Shown here: positions 5,023 through 7,495 of the stretch, one piece after another
Layout: each line of letters opens with the position of its first letter
How positions within the stretch are numbered: position 1 is the stretch's first letter
Assembly (NCBI GenBank): GCA_031430875.1
Contig: JANPCI010000257.1
Coordinates: forward strand, 1 to 7,495
Length of the DNA stretch: 7,495 nucleotides
Direction: 5' to 3'
Origin: Sva-07 sp031430875
GTDB taxonomy: Bacteria; Actinomycetota; Acidimicrobiia; Acidimicrobiales; Ilumatobacteraceae
Translations under genes and position numbers: made by a program
The notes under the pieces: model-generated
What the model was told of the DNA's origin: nothing
Seen by the model: the letters and a program-made list of their open reading frames with translations, nothing else
Database searches by the model: none

Positions 5023-5091
5023 ATGGGAGCGGTTGGAGAAATCCGACCGCTCCGGTCGTTTTCCGGCCGGGTAGCCTGGGCGGATGCCTGA
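5023..5091 (+). CDS. Possible 22-residue leader peptide overlapping the aroG start
   Basis: ATG at 5023 opens a frame of 22 codons (MGAVGEIRPLRSF at the start, AWADA at the end) that stops at TGA 5089-5091, eight bases into aroG. A good Shine-Dalgarno sequence, AGGA (5013-5016), lies six bases before the ATG, better than anything in front of aroG itself. The frame runs straight through the hairpin at 5026-5053, so a translating ribosome would open it. It has one Phe codon (TTT, 5059) and one Trp codon (TGG, 5077), both end products of the pathway, but no run of them as in classic attenuators. No homology is claimed; it may be a chance ORF. If real, it would couple aroG translation by termination and restart, or regulate read-through. 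Confidence 0.4.
   Translation: MGAVGEIRPLRSFSGRVAWADA
5026..5062 (+). terminator. GNRA-capped hairpin with T-run just before aroG (terminator or attenuator)
   Basis: GGAGCGGTTGGA (5026-5037) pairs with TCCGACCGCTCC (5042-5053) over 12 bp with a single T-G pair, closed by the stable loop GAAA. TTTT follows at 5059-5062, so the T-run is short and set off by five bases. It is the strongest hairpin in the window by eye. As it ends only some 30 bases before the aroG ATG, it either terminates the sigma transcript or controls read-through into aroG. Confidence 0.65.
5072..5077 (+). promoter_or_regulatory. Possible -10 for a leaderless aroG transcript
   Basis: TAGCCT fits the TAxxxT pattern of actinobacterial -10 elements and ends six bases before the aroG ATG, the spacing expected if transcription starts at the A of the start codon. 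No convincing -35 is found 16 to 18 bases upstream, and the same bases hold the in-frame TAG that fixes the aroG start. Confidence 0.35.
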
Positions 5092-6442
5092 GAGCCGATC
5101 CACTTGGTCGCCGACGTCATGGCACGACCACCCGGTCGGCCAACAGCCCGACTGGCCCGATGCTGCGGCGCTCGAACAGGCACTCAAGCAGATCGCCTCC
5201 ATGCCGCCGCTGGTGTTTGCCGGCGAGGCCCGATCGCTGCAGGCCGAACTGGCCAGGGTCGCTGCGGGAAACGCCTTCCTCCTCCAGGCCGGCGATTGCG
5301 CGGAGAGCTTCGAGGAGTTCTCCGCCGACAACATCCGTGAGAAGCTGCGCGTCATTCTCCAGATGGCCGTGGTGCTCACGTACTCCGTCGGTGTACCGAT
5401 CGTCAAGGTCGGCCGGATCGCCGGCCAATTCGCGAAGCCCCGATCCTCCCCCACCGAGATGGTCGGCGACCTCGAACTCCCGTCGTTCCGTGGCCACATC
5501 GTCAACGACGCCAACCCGTCCGAGGCTGCACGTGTCCCGAATCCGGAACGACTCGTGCAGGCCTATCACCAGTCGGCGTCCACGCTCAACCTCCTGCGAG
5601 CGTTCACCAAAGGTGGCTTCGCCGACCTGTCACGGGTGCACGCCTGGACACAGGAGTTCGTGGCGTCGAGCCCCGAGGGCGAGCGCTACGAGAGTGTTGC
5701 TGCCGAAATCGAACGGGCACTCTCGTTCATGCGGGCGTGTGGCATCGACACCGAATCGAACCCGAACCTGTCGCAAGTCGACGTCTTCACGTCGCACGAG
5801 GCGCTCATCCTCGGCTACGAGGAGGCCCTCACGCGCCAGGACTCGCTGACCGGCGCCTGGTTCGACTGCTCCGCCCACATGCTCTGGATCGGCGAACGCA
5901 CCCGCGATCTCGACGGCGCACACATCGAATTCCTGCGCGGCGTCGGTAACCCGATCGGCTGCAAGATCGGCCCCACCACCAGCGCCGAGTTCGTCCTCGA
6001 ACTCTGCGAGGTCCTCAACCCCTCACGCATCCCGGGCCGGCTCACGCTGATCACCCGGATGGGCGCCGACAAGATCGAAGACGGCCTGCGACCACTGCTT
6101 CGAGCGGTCACCGATGCCGGACACCCGGTCGTGTGGGCGTGCGACCCGATGCACGCCAACACCTACACCGCAGCCGGGGGCCGCAAGACCCGGCACTTCG
6201 ACGATGTGATCGCCGAGATCAGCGGGTTCGTCAGAGCGCATCGCGCCGAAGGCACCTGGCCTGGGGGCATCCACATCGAACTCACCGGCGAGAACGTCAC
6301 CGAGTGTCTCGGCGGCGGCGACGACCTCTCCGACACCGATCTCGACCACCGCTACGAAACGGTGTGCGACCCTCGGCTCAATGCTCGCCAGAGCGTCGAC
6401 CTCGCCTTCCGGGTGGCCGAACTCCTCCGCGACTTCACCTGA
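5084..6442 (+). CDS. aroG: Class II 3-deoxy-D-arabino-heptulosonate 7-phosphate synthase
   Basis: The enzyme condenses phosphoenolpyruvate and erythrose 4-phosphate to DAHP, the first step of the shikimate pathway, in the cytoplasm. The 452 residues match the class II (AroA-II, mycobacterial AroG) family along the whole length. The metal ligands are Cys72 (GDCAESF), His357 (CDPMHANT), Glu399 (HIELTGENVTEC) and Asp429 (VCDPRLNA). Substrate-binding runs include KVGRIAGQFAKPRS (108-121), FRGHIVN, LWIGERTR (267-274) and NPIGCKIGP (289-297). CDPMHANT has Ala where most members have Gly. The N-terminus (TWSPTSWHDHPVGQQPDW) is about 15 residues shorter than the M. tuberculosis enzyme, judged from the offset of the catalytic Cys; that region takes part in feedback control there. 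An in-frame TAG at 5072 makes ATG 5084 the first possible start. No ribosome site is in place. It heads an operon with the hydrolase eight bases downstream. Confidence 0.96.
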   Translation: MPESRSTWSPTSWHDHPVGQQPDWPDAAALEQALKQIASMPPLVFAGEARSLQAELARVAAGNAFLLQAGDCAESFEEFSADNIREKLRVILQMAVVLTYSVGVPIVKVGRIAGQFAKPRSSPTEMVGDLELPSFRGHIVNDANPSEAARVPNPERLVQAYHQSASTLNLLRAFTKGGFADLSRVHAWTQEFVASSPEGERYESVAAEIERALSFMRACGIDTESNPNLSQVDVFTSHEALILGYEEALTRQDSLTGAWFDCSAHMLWIGERTRDLDGAHIEFLRGVGNPIGCKIGPTTSAEFVLELCEVLNPSRIPGRLTLITRMGADKIEDGLRPLLRAVTDAGHPVVWACDPMHANTYTAAGGRKTRHFDDVIAEISGFVRAHRAEGTWPGGIHIELTGENVTECLGGGDDLSDTDLDHRYETVCDPRLNARQSVDLAFRVAELLRDFT

Positions 6443-6450
6443 TCGATCGG

Positions 6451-7299
6451 GTGATCGAGGTGTCGGCGCTCGATCTCACCGCCGAGTGGCCCGTCCCCGA
6501 CGTCTCTGCTGCGGTACTCCGCGGTGGCGTAGTCGTCGGCACCATCGGCGACGTCGACCGGGTTCAGCGCCTGGCGTCGGTCTCCAAGCCGATGGCCGCC
6601 TGGGCCATCCTCGTCGCCGTCGAGGAGGGCGTGGTCACACTCGACCAAGCGGTCGGCCAACCCGGTTGCACGCTGCGTCATCTGCTCGCCCATGCCGGGG
6701 GATACCCCTTCGAGGGTGAGGATCCAATCAGCGCACCCGAGAGCACCCGGATCTACTCGAACAGCGGATTCAGCCTCGCTGCGCGAGCCGTCGAGGCGGC
6801 GACTGACATGACGTTCGCCGACTACCTGCACGACGCGGTGTTCGCTCCGCTCGCGATGACGTCGAGCGTCCTGCGCGGTTCGGCGGCAGCAGGGGTCCGC
6901 TCGAGTCTCGTCGACACCTGCGGCTTCATCGCCGAGGTGATGCGGCCGTCGCTGATCCACTCGTCGACCGCGACCGACGCCAAACGCACGCACTACCCCG
7001 CGCTCGCAGGTATCGTTCCCGGCGTGGGTCGCTATGCGCAGTGCCCCTGGGGGCTCGGATTCGAGGTGCGCGGCGCCAAGCAGCCGCACTGGACCGGTAC
7101 GACCAACTCGCCGCGTACGTTCGGTCACTTCGGTGGGTCGGGCACGATGTTCTGGATCGACCCCGGCGCCGACCTCGCGGTGGTAGCGCTCGCCGACCGC
7201 GAATTCGACCAGTGGGCCGACGTCGCACTGCGGGTATGGCCGGAGTTGTCCGACGCGGTGATCGCCGAGTTCGCCGACCCTGCGGGAGCCGGCCGGTGA
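6451..7299 (+). CDS. Serine hydrolase of the beta-lactamase / penicillin-binding-protein-like family
   Basis: This 282-residue protein has the three active-site motifs of class C beta-lactamase-fold hydrolases: SVSK (S43 and K46, the SxxK nucleophile motif) in QRLASVSKPMAAW, YSN (102-104) in RIYSNSGFSLAARA, and HFG (226-228, the HxG/KTG equivalent) in FGHFGGSGTMFWIDP. HLLAHAGGYPF (77-87) is the typical 'HLLsHtsG' segment. Family members include esterases, DD-peptidases and peptide hydrolases; the substrate cannot be told. There is no signal peptide or membrane segment, so it should act in the cytoplasm, which argues against a cell-wall role. The frame is open far upstream inside aroG; GTG 6451, eight bases after the aroG stop, is the first sensible start, and GTG 6460 is an alternative. 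It is probably co-transcribed with aroG, and its stop overlaps the next start (GTGA). Confidence 0.88.
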   Translation: MIEVSALDLTAEWPVPDVSAAVLRGGVVVGTIGDVDRVQRLASVSKPMAAWAILVAVEEGVVTLDQAVGQPGCTLRHLLAHAGGYPFEGEDPISAPESTRIYSNSGFSLAARAVEAATDMTFADYLHDAVFAPLAMTSSVLRGSAAAGVRSSLVDTCGFIAEVMRPSLIHSSTATDAKRTHYPALAGIVPGVGRYAQCPWGLGFEVRGAKQPHWTGTTNSPRTFGHFGGSGTMFWIDPGADLAVVALADREFDQWADVALRVWPELSDAVIAEFADPAGAGR

Positions 7300-7495
7300 C
7301 CACGTTCAGCCACGGCGACCGGATCCGTTACGCCACCACCGACGACGACGGACTGCCGCTGGTGCGCTACGGATTCATCGGCGGGGTCACCGGATCCGAC
7401 GGTCCGATTGTGGTCATGCTCGACGGCGAGCTCGGTGGTGACGTGGTGGAAGCCGAACACGTCCAACCCGTGCACATCTGCAACGTCACGCTCAC
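7296..7495 (+). CDS. Unknown protein, N-terminal part only (runs off the window)
   Basis: GTG 7296 overlaps the hydrolase stop (GTGA), and the frame stays open to the end of the window, 66 full codons. The product starts MTTFSHGDRIRYATTDDDG and continues with short hydrophobic stretches between glycines and acidic residues (LVRYGFIGGV, PIVVMLDGELGG, EAEHVQPVHI). This pattern suggests a small beta-barrel, like SH3 or KOW domains, but that is only an impression. I do not recognise a family. The overlap and third-position GC agree with a real gene in the aroG operon. Its end and size are unknown. Confidence 0.65.
   Translation, partial: MTTFSHGDRIRYATTDDDGLPLVRYGFIGGVTGSDGPIVVMLDGELGGDVVEAEHVQPVHICNVTL

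Noticed and set aside
4054..5514. 486-residue open frame on the - strand
   Set aside because: It lies opposite the sigma factor gene and the start of aroG, both certain genes; long antisense frames are common in GC-rich DNA. Its sequence has no domain.
4929..5849. 306-residue frame on the + strand
   Set aside because: Arg/Ser/Pro-rich shadow of aroG in another frame.
6133..6450. Hydrolase start inside aroG (106 extra residues)
   Set aside because: That part is an Arg-rich shadow of the aroG 3' end; homology to the hydrolase family begins only after 6451.
6436..6453. Imperfect 18-bp palindrome across the aroG stop and hydrolase GTG
   Set aside because: It needs a T-G pair, and its centre (GATCGATC) leaves almost no loop; more likely chance in GATC-rich sequence.
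6352..7128. 258-residue frame on the - strand opposite the hydrolase
   Set aside because: Arg/Gly-rich without motifs, while the + strand frame carries SxxK, YxN and HxG motifs.

Overview
The window is high-GC DNA (mostly C or G at third codon positions) and looks like an actinobacterial chromosome. Signs of this are the GTG starts, the 4-bp stop/start overlaps, the gene order nadD, LytR/LCP-like gene, rsfS, and a class II DAHP synthase of the mycobacterial AroG type. The class Acidimicrobiia would fit but is only an inference. I see no insertion sequence, CRISPR array or phage gene.

Layout. (1) 1-1000, + strand: the tail of an AbiEi-like gene overlaps (ATGA) an AbiEii/MenT-type nucleotidyltransferase whose true start is 170. 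This is a candidate type IV toxin-antitoxin pair. (2) 1046-1073 is a strong hairpin that can end transcription from both sides. (3) 1076-1148, - strand: tRNA-Ala(GGC), with a G3:U70 pair but an unusual T-loop. (4) 1303-1349 is a 13-bp inverted repeat after rsfS. (5) 1367-3788, - strand: a tightly overlapped operon nadD -> LCP/LytR_C-like membrane protein -> rsfS. (6) 3789-4083: a divergent intergenic region with a structured leader for the next gene. (7) 4084-4911, + strand: a sigma-70 family factor with altered promoter-contact residues. (8) 4907-5091: two hairpins and a Shine-Dalgarno-led small ORF that overlaps the start of aroG. (9) 5084-7495, + strand: aroG, a beta-lactamase-fold serine hydrolase, and the beginning of an unknown small protein, probably one operon.

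How they work together. nadD (NAD synthesis), the envelope-like protein and rsfS (ribosome silencing) form a growth and cell-envelope housekeeping operon. aroG makes the first committed step of aromatic amino acid synthesis. The aroG start has no usable ribosome binding site of its own, is fixed by an in-frame stop 12 bases upstream, and lies behind a terminator-like hairpin inside a small ORF. Expression may therefore be leaderless, attenuated, or coupled to the small ORF. The least ordinary items are the sigma factor, the aroG leader, the tRNA-Ala variant and the toxin-antitoxin pair beside that tRNA.
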